A stretch of DNA of 64,000 nucleotides from Caballeronia glathei (GTDB lineage Bacteria > Pseudomonadota > Gammaproteobacteria > Burkholderiales > Burkholderiaceae). The notes beneath the pieces are model-generated. The model was not told the origin of the DNA, did not search any database, and saw only the letters and a list, made by a program, of their open reading frames with translations. The translations under genes and the position numbers were made by a program. This document shows positions 25,701-33,740 of the stretch, piece after piece; position 1 is the first letter of the stretch, and each line of letters starts with the position of its first letter. Where the stretch lies: NCBI RefSeq assembly GCF_000698595.1, contig NZ_JFHC01000007.1, positions 62,001 through 126,000 on the forward strand. Direction: 5' to 3'.

Positions 25701-25724
25701 AAGGCCCGCTGGGGAGCGGGCCTT
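25701..25724 (-). terminator. Hairpin terminator or attenuator after the binding-protein gene
   Basis: A perfect 10-bp stem AAGGCCCGCT/AGCGGGCCTT with a four-base loop. Read on the minus strand it follows the binding-protein stop by 27 bases and is trailed by the T-rich TTTCTACTTC. It probably ends most transcripts after the binding-protein gene, with partial read-through into the ATPase gene. Confidence 0.75.
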
Positions 25725-25751
25725 CTCACATGCAGGTGCCGGAGCGCCCCG

Positions 25752-26813
25752 TCAACTGCCCTTGCTTGTCGCCGGATCGGTGAAGAAATAGTCCTGCCAC
25801 GACTTCGGCTCGTTCCTGATCGCGCCCACGCGATGCATGAACTGCGCGAGCGCGAACGTGTTCTGCGGCGCCACCTTGAACTCGACCTCGGGGTTCCGGA
25901 TGATCTTCACGAGCAGGTTGCGGTCGATCTTCGCGTTGTTCACGCGGATGTAGATGTCGGCTGCGTCTTCCGGGTGCTGCGTGACGAACTGCGCCGCGTC
26001 CGCGAGCGCCGCGACGAACGCGCGGTAGGTCTTCGGGTTCTCGTCGCGGAATTTCTCCGTCGCGTAGAGCACCGTCGCGGAACTCGGCCCGCCCAGCACG
26101 TCATACGAATTCAGCACGACATGTGCCTTCGGATTGCCCGCGAGTTCCTGATCCTGGAACGGCGGGTTGCCAAAATGGCCGCTGATCTCCGTGCCGCCCG
26201 CGATGATCGCGGCCGTCGCGTCGGGGTGCGGCACCGCCTGCGTGAGCTTGTCGAGGCGGTTGTACTCCTTGTCGCCCCAGCGCTTCGCCGCGGCGAACTG
26301 CAGCACGCGCGACTGCACCGACACCGAGACGGCCGGCACCGCGATGCGATCCTTGTCGCTGAAGTCCGCAATCGTCTTCACGCGCGGATCGTTCGACACG
26401 AGGTAGTACGGCAGATTGCCGAGCGAGGCGACGCCCTTTACGTTCTGCCGTCCACGCGTGCGGTCCCAGATCGTGAGAAGCGGACCGACGCCCGCGCCCG
26501 CGATATCGATCGAGCCGGAGAGCAGCGCATCGTTGACCGCGGCGCCGCCCGAGAGCTTCGCCCATTCGACCTTGATGTCGAGCCCTTCCTTTTTGCCTTC
26601 CTTCTCGATGAGCTTCTGGTCGCGCGCGACGTTGAGCAGCAGATACACCACGCCGAACTGCTCGGCGATGCGGATCGTGCCTTCGGCGCGCGCGGGCGCC
26701 GCCGTGCCGAGCGCGGCAACGCCGATCGACATCGCAACGGATGCCGCGACGGCGCGGCGCGTGACACTTTTATGAATGTTTGACGAATAAAGCGAAAAAA
26801 GCGCAAGCAGCAT
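25752..26813 (-). CDS. Periplasmic substrate-binding protein, sulfonate/nitrate/taurine class
   Basis: A 353-aa binding protein with a long signal region (residues 1-43, cleavage after PARA). The mature chain begins EGTIRIAEQFGVVYLLLNVARDQ and carries the bilobal SsuA/NMT1-like pattern, including GGAAVNDALLSGSIDIAGAGVGPLLTIWDR. It should capture the substrate for the downstream ATPase and permease. Together with the dioxygenase gene 35 bases upstream it forms an uptake-and-cleave set, the arrangement known for taurine (TauABCD), but the residues that define taurine binding cannot be judged here. Confidence 0.85.
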   Translation of the reverse strand: MLLALFSLYSSNIHKSVTRRAVAASVAMSIGVAALGTAAPARAEGTIRIAEQFGVVYLLLNVARDQKLIEKEGKKEGLDIKVEWAKLSGGAAVNDALLSGSIDIAGAGVGPLLTIWDRTRGRQNVKGVASLGNLPYYLVSNDPRVKTIADFSDKDRIAVPAVSVSVQSRVLQFAAAKRWGDKEYNRLDKLTQAVPHPDATAAIIAGGTEISGHFGNPPFQDQELAGNPKAHVVLNSYDVLGGPSSATVLYATEKFRDENPKTYRAFVAALADAAQFVTQHPEDAADIYIRVNNAKIDRNLLVKIIRNPEVEFKVAPQNTFALAQFMHRVGAIRNEPKSWQDYFFTDPATSKGS

Positions 26814-26848
26814 CGGCGGTCCTGTGGTCGGTCGTTGATTTTGTCGGT

Positions 26849-27790
26849 TCAGAACGGCACGTCGCCTTCGATGGTCGTGCGGTACAGCTTGCGGCGCAGG
26901 TGATCCGGCGTGCCCGCCGCGAGATGCATCAGCGAGCGGTTGTCCCAGAAGACGAGATCGTGTTCGCGCCAGCGGTGACGATAGATGTGCTCGGGCCGCA
27001 CGCTGTGCGCGAAAAGCGCGGCGAGCAGCGCCTGGCTCTCGTCTTCGGGCAGGCCGATCACGCGCGTCGTGAAGTGCTCGCTCACGAAAAGCGCCTTGCG
27101 GCCGGTCTCCGGATGCGTACGAACGATCGGATGCACGACCGGCTCGACCTGCGCGATCTGCTGCGTCGATAGGTTCGGCCGCCAGGGGCTGCGCTTTTGC
27201 AGCTCCGCGTATTTCGCGAGATACGTGTGCTCGGCCGAACGCCCTTCGACGGCATCGCGCAAATGCGCGGGCAGCGTGTCCCAGGCGAGGTGCATGTTGG
27301 CGAACAGCGTGTCGCCGCCTTCGGCGGGCAGTTCCTGCGCGTGCAGCAGGGAGCCGAGGCTCGGCTTTTCCTTGTAGGAGAGGTCGGAGTGCCAGAAGTG
27401 CCCGGCGTCGCCGAGGCCGATCGGCTGGCCATTCTCCAGAATGTTCGAGACGATCAGCATCTCCGGATGGCCCGCCAACTGGAACTGGTGCAGCACGTGA
27501 ATCTGCAGCGGCCCGAAGCGCCTGCTGAACGCAATGTGCTGTTCCGGCGTGATGCGCTGGTCGCGAAAGACGAGCACATGATGATCGAGATGCGCGCGGT
27601 GAATGCGCTCGAAGTCGGCCGCGCCGAGCGGCCGCGACAGGTCGAGGCCGATCACCTCGGCGCCGACGGGGGCATCGAACGGACGGATTTCCAGCGCCCC
27701 GGACGGGCCGTGGATCGGAGCGCCTGCCTCGGGTTCATGCGGCGCCTGAGCGGATCGGGAAGATGTGGTGGTCAAGATCGGGGGGCGCAA
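26849..27790 (-). CDS. TauD/TfdA-family Fe(II)/2-oxoglutarate dioxygenase
   Basis: A 313-aa cytoplasmic dioxygenase. The iron-binding H-x-D is in HFWHSDLSY (His134, Asp136), the distal histidine is in SLMHLAAG, and the 2-oxoglutarate arginine in KLYRTT. These enzymes hydroxylate next to a sulfonate, carboxylate or ether and release sulfite or another fragment. The start is uncertain: no ATG or GTG precedes the conserved LEIRPFDAPVGAEVIGLDL, an in-frame stop lies just upstream, and TTG at 27790 or 27775 are the available starts. It heads the minus-strand operon with the ABC importer genes. Specific substrate unknown. Confidence 0.85.
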   Translation of the reverse strand: MRPPILTTTSSRSAQAPHEPEAGAPIHGPSGALEIRPFDAPVGAEVIGLDLSRPLGAADFERIHRAHLDHHVLVFRDQRITPEQHIAFSRRFGPLQIHVLHQFQLAGHPEMLIVSNILENGQPIGLGDAGHFWHSDLSYKEKPSLGSLLHAQELPAEGGDTLFANMHLAWDTLPAHLRDAVEGRSAEHTYLAKYAELQKRSPWRPNLSTQQIAQVEPVVHPIVRTHPETGRKALFVSEHFTTRVIGLPEDESQALLAALFAHSVRPEHIYRHRWREHDLVFWDNRSLMHLAAGTPDHLRRKLYRTTIEGDVPF

Positions 27791-27920
27791 AAGCGCGGCT
27801 TGTCATTGTTCGAAAGATGGAATCTATTGCGCCGCGCAAGCAGGGTCAACGAAGGAAAAGCCATACGTTTATCTGTTTTGGCGATTAGCCGTTCGCTCGA
27901 GCAGCGAAGGTTCGCCCTAC

Positions 27921-27948
27921 ACCTACGTGCTATTACCTATACGTAGGT
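27921..27948. promoter_or_regulatory. 28-bp inverted repeat, probable operator
   Basis: Perfect 8-bp arms ACCTACGT (27921-27928) and ACGTAGGT (27941-27948) around a 12-base AT-rich centre. It lies 130 bases upstream of the dioxygenase gene and about 195 bases upstream of the DUF3331-type gene on the other strand, so it may control either. The rest of the 352-bp gap shows no gene. Confidence 0.55.
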
Positions 27949-28142
27949 AGCATGGTGCGCCTCTTTCGATCGCGATAAGGTTTGGCCATCGCGGCGCGTC
28001 ACTGGCTGCATCTACCGCGTGGCATCGGGTCGTGACGCCCGGCGCAGCAATGCCTTCGACGCCGCCGCTTCGTTTCGACTTGCTGTCAATGCCCGGTGCG
28101 CGCCGCGCCGGGGCTTCCTTGTCTGACGAGAAGAGGTGCCAC

Positions 28143-28556
28143 ATGAGTGGACAAGCCATCGGTATCGATCCGTGGTTGCAGACGGTCGGCTGGCTCACGA
28201 AGCTGTCGGCCGCGACGAACGCGCGCGCGCGCGATACGCAGCGTGCCGGAGAAAAAGTCGCGAAACGGCTGCGTGCCGAGATGGACAGGCCGCAACATGC
28301 GGACGTAGTGGTGAGCGTAATCGACCGCCCGACGTCCAGCACGGCGACTGTCGCATGGTGCGATCCGCGGGCGTGCCGCTACGGCGACCAGGTATGGCGC
28401 GCGAGCATCGCGCGGCAGCCCGGCACGTGCGCGGTGAGCGGCAAGAGTATCGGGCGCGGTGACGCGATCTACCGTCCGCGCGCATGCAGGCCGTCGCCGC
28501 TCAATGCGAGCGCGATGATTCTGGCTGCGATTGTCGAAGACGTCCCGCGCGGATAG
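28143..28556 (+). CDS. DUF3331-type small protein
   Basis: A 137-aa cytoplasmic protein of unknown function. The ATG at 28143 follows AAGAGG and is preferred to upstream in-frame ATGs in non-conserved sequence. The second half (from about residue 57) has the layout I associate with Burkholderia DUF3331 proteins: a beta-rich segment with WCDPRACRYGDQVWR, then GTCAVSGKSIGRGDAIYRPR. Four cysteines (73, 78, 96, 115) in this region could bind a metal, zinc-ribbon fashion. The neighbours give no functional hint; the next gene follows after 50 bases on the same strand. Confidence 0.65.
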   Translation: MSGQAIGIDPWLQTVGWLTKLSAATNARARDTQRAGEKVAKRLRAEMDRPQHADVVVSVIDRPTSSTATVAWCDPRACRYGDQVWRASIARQPGTCAVSGKSIGRGDAIYRPRACRPSPLNASAMILAAIVEDVPRG

Positions 28557-28606
28557 GCACGCCTCATGCTCCCCCGGTCGGTATCGATCGGATTCAGGAG
28601 CAACAG

Positions 28607-29323
28607 GTGGGCGCAACCATTGTCCGGGGGCTGCTGCTCATCTTCCTGATTGCCGCCATCATGTCGGGATACGCGATCCACTCCGGACGCGTGAAGGTGC
28701 CGCCGAAGTGGAATCCATTCGCGCCGCTCGATGTGCGCGAACCGCCGGGACCGCTTACCGCAATCAAGCTGTGGCGAACCACGCGCGATCCTGCGACGTG
28801 CGCGGCTGCGCTCGAAACGTCGGGCTTGACGTATCGTCCGGTTGCCGATTCCTCGGCGCCCGCCGGCTGTGAGCTAAAAGATGCAGTGCGTGTGACGCAT
28901 TCGGACGCCGGATACGGCGGACCGTTCATAGCGAGCTGCCCGCTCGCGATCGGCATGGCGCTTTTCGAGCGACAGTATCTGCGGCCCGCGGCCGGGGAAT
29001 TCTTCGGGCAGGGCGTGAAAAGGATCGATCACGTCGGAAGCTACGCCTGCCGCAACGTGAACAACAGCCCGAATAACAGGCAGGACGGTCGGCTGAGTCA
29101 GCACGCGAGCGCCAACGCGATCGACCTCACGGGTTTCGTGCTCGAAGACGGCCGGCGCATCACGCTCGCGCGCTGGGACGAAGGCTCCGCCGACGCGGCC
29201 TTTCTGCGCCGCGTTCACGAGGGCGCGTGCCGCGTGTTCAACACGACCCTCGGACCCGACTACAACGCGCTGCATCGAACGCATTTTCACGTCGACATGG
29301 GACCCTACCGCATGTGCCGCTAG
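28607..29323 (+). CDS. Extensin-like C-terminal domain protein, membrane anchored
   Basis: A 238-aa protein with an N-terminal helix (about 5-24) and a periplasmic extensin-like domain. GTG 28607 is chosen because CAGGAG (28595-28600) lies six bases upstream and the protein then opens directly with the membrane segment. Conserved marks of the family are ACRNVNN, SQHASANAIDLTGF and, near the end, THFHVDMGPYR; the His/Asp residues resemble the zinc site of D-Ala-D-Ala carboxypeptidases of the VanY/MepA fold, so a cell-wall peptidase role has been suggested for the family. It is well preserved and about the usual length. Confidence 0.82.
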   Translation: MGATIVRGLLLIFLIAAIMSGYAIHSGRVKVPPKWNPFAPLDVREPPGPLTAIKLWRTTRDPATCAAALETSGLTYRPVADSSAPAGCELKDAVRVTHSDAGYGGPFIASCPLAIGMALFERQYLRPAAGEFFGQGVKRIDHVGSYACRNVNNSPNNRQDGRLSQHASANAIDLTGFVLEDGRRITLARWDEGSADAAFLRRVHEGACRVFNTTLGPDYNALHRTHFHVDMGPYRMCR

Positions 29324-29387
29324 GGAGCGATCAGCGGCGCCGGTGCGCGGGATTGCGGCAGGTCGCGAAGTCGCGGAAGCCGCCGTT

Positions 29388-29603
29388 TCAGGCCGAGGCC
29401 GGGATGGTGCTGCATGACTTCGGGCGCATCCAGGCCGGGTCGCCTTCATGTTGCCATGTTGCCGGACGTCGACTCCGGCTTCTGCCGCGTGCTTTCGCGC
29501 ATGCGTCGATGATCGCCTTCCTGAAGCTGATCTCCCGCGGATGCGCCGCTGCCACGAGCCTGCGCTCGTCTTCGGTGAAGTCGTCAGGCGAGACCGGGCA
29601 CAT
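29388..29603 (-). CDS. Possible small hypothetical protein, perhaps partly degraded
   Basis: A 71-aa frame starting MCPVSPDDFTEDERRLVAAA, then HPREISFRKAIIDACAKARG. The first 45 or so codons have the high third-position GC of neighbouring genes; codon bias then breaks down, which suggests a frameshifted or decayed 3' end or a chance frame. It lies in a stretch of about 400 bases between the extensin-like gene and the next small gene. No function can be given. Confidence 0.3.
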   Translation of the reverse strand: MCPVSPDDFTEDERRLVAAAHPREISFRKAIIDACAKARGRSRSRRPATWQHEGDPAWMRPKSCSTIPASA

Positions 29604-29631
29604 CCATCCCACATCCATCCCGCGTCCATCC
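29599..29631. repeat. Three tandem 11-bp repeats
   Basis: Three near-identical units CACATCCATCC, CACATCCATCC, CGCGTCCATCC, at the upstream edge of the small minus-strand frame that starts at 29603. Confidence 0.8.
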
Positions 29632-29733
29632 CGATACCCGCCGTCCCAAGCGGGCACATGCGGCGACGCAGTCATCGAACCGCCGGCCCTTGCTACAATC
29701 GTCGGGCCAGGCGCGAGACGTCGAGAGTGCACT

Positions 29734-29880
29734 TCAGTAGAAGACGCTCGGCGAAATCGGATCGCTCGCAGGAAAGGTTGCCTCGAGGGCCTGGTCGAGC
29801 AGGCGGTTGTGCCGGTCGTCGGAGACTTCGGCGAATTGAGGCGTCGGCTGGAACGCCGGGGTGTCGGTTTGCGGGTTCAT
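29734..29880 (-). CDS. Small conserved FPASDP-motif protein
   Basis: A 48-aa protein. The last 22 residues, RLLDQALEATFPASDPISPSVFY, carry the conserved TFPASDP motif found at the end of many short, uncharacterised proteobacterial proteins. A GGAG site lies eight bases before the ATG at 29880. Being divergent from the GlxA-type regulator, it may share its control region. Function unknown. Confidence 0.65.
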   Translation of the reverse strand: MNPQTDTPAFQPTPQFAEVSDDRHNRLLDQALEATFPASDPISPSVFY

Positions 29881-30054
29881 GTGCGGCTCTCCGGAAGGTT
29901 GAACGAACAGTGCTTCGTTGAATTCAGTTTGCGTGCTGGCGTCCTTCACGGCAATCGAAAGGACGCGTCCAACACTGCCAATCGCACGACGTCTCCTGCC
30001 ACGCGTGCCGGCCGTCGAAAGCGGGCGAGTCTTCTCACTCTTCAGGCATTGGTC

Positions 30055-31014
30055 ATGCGAACCGTCGCAATAGCAGTCTTTCCGGGCGTGCAGGCGCTCG
30101 ATGTTGCGGGACCCGTGGACGTCTTCGCGGAGGCCAACGGATTCATAGGCTCCGGCGACGGATATCAAATCACGCTGGTCGCGCCGCAGGAGGGGCCGGT
30201 GCTGGCGTCGAACGGCACGCGGCTCTGTGCCGACGTGTCGTGCGAGCGGGCGAATGCGCACTACGACATGGCGCTCGTCGCGGGCGGCCCGGGGCTTCCG
30301 GTCGCGGCGCCCGATCCGCTTCTCCTCGACTGGCTCAAGGGCGTCGCGTCGAAGTGCGAGCGCTACGGGTCGATCTGCACCGGCGCGTTCGCGCTCGGTC
30401 ATGCGGGCCTGCTCGACGAGCGCAGCGTCACGACGCACTGGCAGAATGCGCAGCAGCTTGCGCAAAGCTTTCCGCGCGCGCGTGTCGAGCTCGACCGCAT
30501 CTACATGCGCGACGGCAACCTCGTGACGTCGGCGGGCGTGACGGCGGGTATCGATGTGGCGCTCTCGCTCGTCGCCGAGGACCACGGCGCGGGCATCGCG
30601 CTCGCGGTGGCGAAGCGCCTCGTCGTGTTCGCGCAGCGCCGCGGCGGTCAATCGCAGTTCAGTCCGTACCTCACCGCGCCCGCCGACGACACGTCGCCCG
30701 TCGCGAAGGTCCAGGCGTATGTGATGGAACACATCGGCGAGCGGCTCTCCGTCGAGAAGCTCGCGCAGGTGGCGGGCATGAGCGAGCGCAACTTCGCGCG
30801 CGCGTTCGTGCAACTCGCGCAGATGACCCCGCACGAGTTCGTCGAGCGCGCGCGCGTGGATGCGGCGCGCAATGCGCTCGAGAGCAGCGACACGCCGCTC
30901 AAGACGGTCGCCTACGAATGCGGCTTCGGCACGGCCGACCGGATGCGCATCGTGTTCACGAGGCGCCTCGGCGTGTCGCCGAACGACTACCGGACGAGCT
31001 TTCGCAAGGTCTGA
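30055..31014 (+). CDS. GlxA-family AraC-type transcriptional regulator
   Basis: A 319-aa regulator with an N-terminal DJ-1/PfpI-like (class I glutamine-amidotransferase fold) domain (about 1-190) and a C-terminal AraC/XylS double helix-turn-helix (about 215-315; SVEKLAQVAGMSERNFARAF then KTVAYECGFGTADRMRIVF). The nucleophile-elbow cysteine is present in GSICTGAFALG. Such proteins sense small nitrogenous or amino-acid-derived ligands (for example GbdR, CdhR, ArgR-like); the ligand here is unknown. The ATG at 30055 begins the conserved MRTVAIAVFPGVQALDVAGP. Confidence 0.87.
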   Translation: MRTVAIAVFPGVQALDVAGPVDVFAEANGFIGSGDGYQITLVAPQEGPVLASNGTRLCADVSCERANAHYDMALVAGGPGLPVAAPDPLLLDWLKGVASKCERYGSICTGAFALGHAGLLDERSVTTHWQNAQQLAQSFPRARVELDRIYMRDGNLVTSAGVTAGIDVALSLVAEDHGAGIALAVAKRLVVFAQRRGGQSQFSPYLTAPADDTSPVAKVQAYVMEHIGERLSVEKLAQVAGMSERNFARAFVQLAQMTPHEFVERARVDAARNALESSDTPLKTVAYECGFGTADRMRIVFTRRLGVSPNDYRTSFRKV

Positions 31015-31230
31015 CGCGATCTTTTTTTTCGCGCGGCGTGGCGCACGTGGCGCACGAATTGCGGCTTCCGGAATCACATGCAGGCGCCCGGCGATTTCGC
31101 GATCCCGCGACTCACTGTCTCGCGCGCGAGTGGCCCGCCCTGGCGGGTTCGCTAGAATTACGCGAAACCGAGCGCCGCACGCCGCGCGTGCGAGCGCCAT
31201 TTCATACATCGAATCGAACAAGAGGCCGCC

Positions 31231-31725
31231 ATGGACGATCCCTACGAACGACGCGCTTTGCTGCTCCATCTCGGCGACGTGCTCGAAGCCATCTTCTGCC
31301 TGACAAAATGCGCGGAAAGCCGCGCGAGCATCGGCGAGGCACTGAAGCAGGACGACTCGCTGGTGAGTTTCAGCATTCTCGGTTTTGTCGATACGGGCAT
31401 GCATCCGCAGGACTTCATCCGGCGCGCGACGGGCGCCTTCTTCGTGTGGCCGAAGGCGCTGCTCGATGAGACGCTCAACCGCCAGTTGCTCGCGCATACG
31501 GTGCAGCACGATCTGTTCGCAGGCAATGCGGCGGGCTGGGACGCCTATGTGAGCGAGCGGCGCAAGGAAGTGCCGTGGTTCGGCGAGGACTTGCCGAAGG
31601 TGCCGCAGGCACAAGCGTCCGCGGACACGCGCGACGAGGAGGAGGCGAAGGACAAGCAGGACGGCCCGCGTCCCTCGCGCTATTCGACCTGGCCGTGGCA
31701 GCCGGACGACCCGAGCGGCGCCTAG
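31231..31725 (+). CDS. Hypothetical cytoplasmic protein
   Basis: A 164-aa protein with no domain I recognise. Residues 1-120 look folded (LLLHLGDVLEAIFCLTKCAES, SFSILGFVDTGMHPQDFIRRATGAFFVWPKALL) and the last 40 are polar and probably disordered (EEEAKDKQDGPRPS). AAGAGG precedes the ATG. Codon bias is typical of the genome. It stands alone between the GlxA-type regulator and the dehydratase gene. Confidence 0.6.
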   Translation: MDDPYERRALLLHLGDVLEAIFCLTKCAESRASIGEALKQDDSLVSFSILGFVDTGMHPQDFIRRATGAFFVWPKALLDETLNRQLLAHTVQHDLFAGNAAGWDAYVSERRKEVPWFGEDLPKVPQAQASADTRDEEEAKDKQDGPRPSRYSTWPWQPDDPSGA

Positions 31726-31902
31726 ATCGTTCCCGCTCATGCCGCGCGCCTCGACATCATGCCGGGGCCTTGGGGTCACCCTGGCCGGCTCTTCAATGCG
31801 CTCTCTCGCGACAGAGACCGCGTGACGACAGCGGCCAGCACGCCAATGCACATTGCGCTCGCGGAGTAGAATCACCGCTCCGCGCAATCCATCGCTCACA
31901 CC

Positions 31903-32847
31903 ATGTTCATCGAAACGCCGCTCCTCGAATCACGCGCCCTGTCGCAACGTCTGAACAAGTCCGTCTGGCTCAAGATGGAAGCCATGCAGCCGACCGGTTC
32001 GTTCAAGGCGCGCGGCATCGGCCATGCGTGCACGGTCTACAAGGAGCGAGGCGCGCGGCGGTTCGTGTCGTCCTCGGGTGGCAACGCGGGACTGGCGGTC
32101 GCGTATGCGGGGCGCAAGCTCGGCGTGCCGGTGCTCGTCGTCGTGCCGGAGACGACGTCGGAACGCGCGAAGCACCTGATCGCGAGGGAAGACGCCGAGG
32201 TCGTCGTGCACGGCAAGTCGTGGCAGGAGGCGAACGAGTTCGCGCTCGCGTCGCGCACGTCCGCCGATGCGTTCCTGCATCCCTTCGACGATCCCCTCAT
32301 CTGGGAAGGCCACGCCACGATGATCGACGAGGTCGTGCGCGCGGGATGCACGCCCGATGCGCTCGTGCTGTCCGTGGGCGGCGGCGGGCTCCTGTGCGGC
32401 GCGATCGAGGGCTTGCGGCGCAACGGCCTCGCCAGCGTGCCGGTCGTGGCCGTGGAGACGCTCGGCGCCGACTCCTACGCGCAATCGCTCGCCGCGGGCG
32501 CACGAATCGAATTGCCGGCCATCACGAGCATCGCGACATCGCTCGGCGCGCGCAGCGTGTGCGAAGAGGCGCTCGCGCTCGCGCGGCAGCGTCCGGTGTC
32601 GAGCGTCGTCGTGACGGACCAGCAGGCCGTCGCGGGCTGCCTCGAGTTGCTCGACGAGCATCGCATCGTCGTGGAGCCGGCGTGCGGCGCGTCGGTCGCG
32701 GCGCTCGATTCGGACGACGCAGCTCTGCGCGATGCGCGGAACATCCTGCTGATCGTGTGCGGCGGCGTCGGCGCGAACGTGGATCAACTGACGCGCTGGC
32801 AGGCCGGCTGGCAGGCGGAAGCGGGCGCTGCCATACAATCGAGATAG
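31903..32847 (+). CDS. PLP-dependent L-serine/L-threonine dehydratase
   Basis: A 314-aa fold-type II pyridoxal-phosphate enzyme that deaminates serine or threonine to pyruvate or 2-oxobutyrate. Schiff-base lysine is Lys35 in PTGSFKARG; the substrate loop is SSGGNAGLA; the phosphate cup is SVGGGGLLCG; VVEPACGASV and IVCGGVGAN follow. The catalytic-domain-only length without an ACT domain resembles the eukaryotic-type serine dehydratase (SDS), rather than IlvA. It appears to be monocistronic. Confidence 0.85.
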   Translation: MFIETPLLESRALSQRLNKSVWLKMEAMQPTGSFKARGIGHACTVYKERGARRFVSSSGGNAGLAVAYAGRKLGVPVLVVVPETTSERAKHLIAREDAEVVVHGKSWQEANEFALASRTSADAFLHPFDDPLIWEGHATMIDEVVRAGCTPDALVLSVGGGGLLCGAIEGLRRNGLASVPVVAVETLGADSYAQSLAAGARIELPAITSIATSLGARSVCEEALALARQRPVSSVVVTDQQAVAGCLELLDEHRIVVEPACGASVAALDSDDAALRDARNILLIVCGGVGANVDQLTRWQAGWQAEAGAAIQSR

Positions 32848-32867
32848 CAATGCGATAGCGAATTACC

Positions 32868-32896
32868 TTGACAGAGAGTCGGTGAGGACGTAACGT
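32868..32896 (+). promoter_or_regulatory. Sigma-70 promoter of the cold-shock gene
   Basis: A perfect -35 TTGACA (32868-32873), a 17-base spacer and TAACGT (32891-32896). Transcription from about 32903 would give a leader of about 130 bases, the long 5' UTR expected for cspA-type genes. Within the leader a GCCCC-AGTCC-GGGGT hairpin lies near 32991-33008. Confidence 0.7.
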
Positions 32897-33032
32897 ACAG
32901 GTCGAAGTGTTCAAGAAGTCCGATTGCTGTTCATCATCCTCCGTTTTACCGCGGTATTTGTTGTCCTTCTTTCCCTCCTTGATACTTCCTTCGCCCCAGT
33001 CCGGGGTGGCAATCTTTCATTCAGGGAATCTC

Positions 33033-33236
33033 ATGGATACCGGTATCGTCAAGTGGTTCAACGACAGCAAGGGCTTCGGCTTCATCACGCCCGACAACGG
33101 CGGCAACGACCTTTTCGCGCATTTCTCGGAAATCCGCACGGAAGGTTTCAAGACGCTCGCTGAGAACCAGAAGGTCAGCTTCGAAACCAAGCAGGGCCCG
33201 AAGGGCCTGCAAGCGTCGAACATCACGCCGCTGTAA
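33033..33236 (+). CDS. CspA-family cold-shock protein
   Basis: A 67-aa single cold-shock domain that binds single-stranded nucleic acid and acts as an RNA chaperone. RNP1 is KGFGFI and RNP2 is DLFAHFS; the length is standard. The ribosome site AGGGA precedes the ATG. Promoter, long leader and downstream hairpin are all recognisable. Confidence 0.95.
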   Translation: MDTGIVKWFNDSKGFGFITPDNGGNDLFAHFSEIRTEGFKTLAENQKVSFETKQGPKGLQASNITPL

Positions 33237-33254
33237 GTAGCAGACACGACGCTC

Positions 33255-33282
33255 GTCGCGGACCGGCAATCCGGTTCGCGAC
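33255..33282 (+). terminator. Stem-loop after the cold-shock gene
   Basis: The 12-bp stem GTCGCGGACCGG/CCGGTTCGCGAC has one G-T wobble and a CAAT loop. There is no following T-run, so it is a transcript-end stabiliser or rho-type terminator rather than a classical intrinsic terminator. Confidence 0.55.
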
Positions 33283-33515
33283 AGTCGCTGAAACCCTCGC
33301 GGAGCACGAGCTCCCGCCACGGTTGCGACGCCGGCAAATACGGCCACGCAATCATCGCAGCGCCCCTTCAGCATCTCCCCAGCGTTTCTCTTGCGTAGTT
33401 TTCGCGTGCTTTCTCGCGATCTCCTGCCGCTCTTCAGCTCCAGCATCACCCTCATTCAAGGCGCTCACGCTTCGGCCCGGCCATTTGCCGCGACCGCGCG
33501 CACGCCCGCAACATC

Positions 33516-33740
33516 ATGCACAACCCATACATACACAACTACAACGGCTACAAGGTCGTGCCGTCGGCGCATCGTCTGCCTGACGGATCATTCGCATCGA
33601 ACCTCCTGCTCGAGCGCCATGGCGGCGCGGACCGGGCGATGCGCTATCAGTTCCACGCACTCGACTATTTCGACGACGAACACGACGCGCTCGGCCACTC
33701 CTGCCAGTGGGCACGCGAGTGGGTCGACTGCCGCGGATGA
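33516..33740 (+). CDS. Conserved small protein downstream of the cold-shock gene
   Basis: A 74-aa protein: NYNGYKVVPSAHRLPDGSF, a beta segment (NLLLERHGG), then MRYQFHALDYFDDEHDALGHSC followed by QWAREWVDCRG. It resembles short uncharacterised Burkholderia proteins often seen near cold-shock genes. No catalytic motif. The ATG lacks a strong ribosome site. Function unknown. Confidence 0.65.
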   Translation: MHNPYIHNYNGYKVVPSAHRLPDGSFASNLLLERHGGADRAMRYQFHALDYFDDEHDALGHSCQWAREWVDCRG

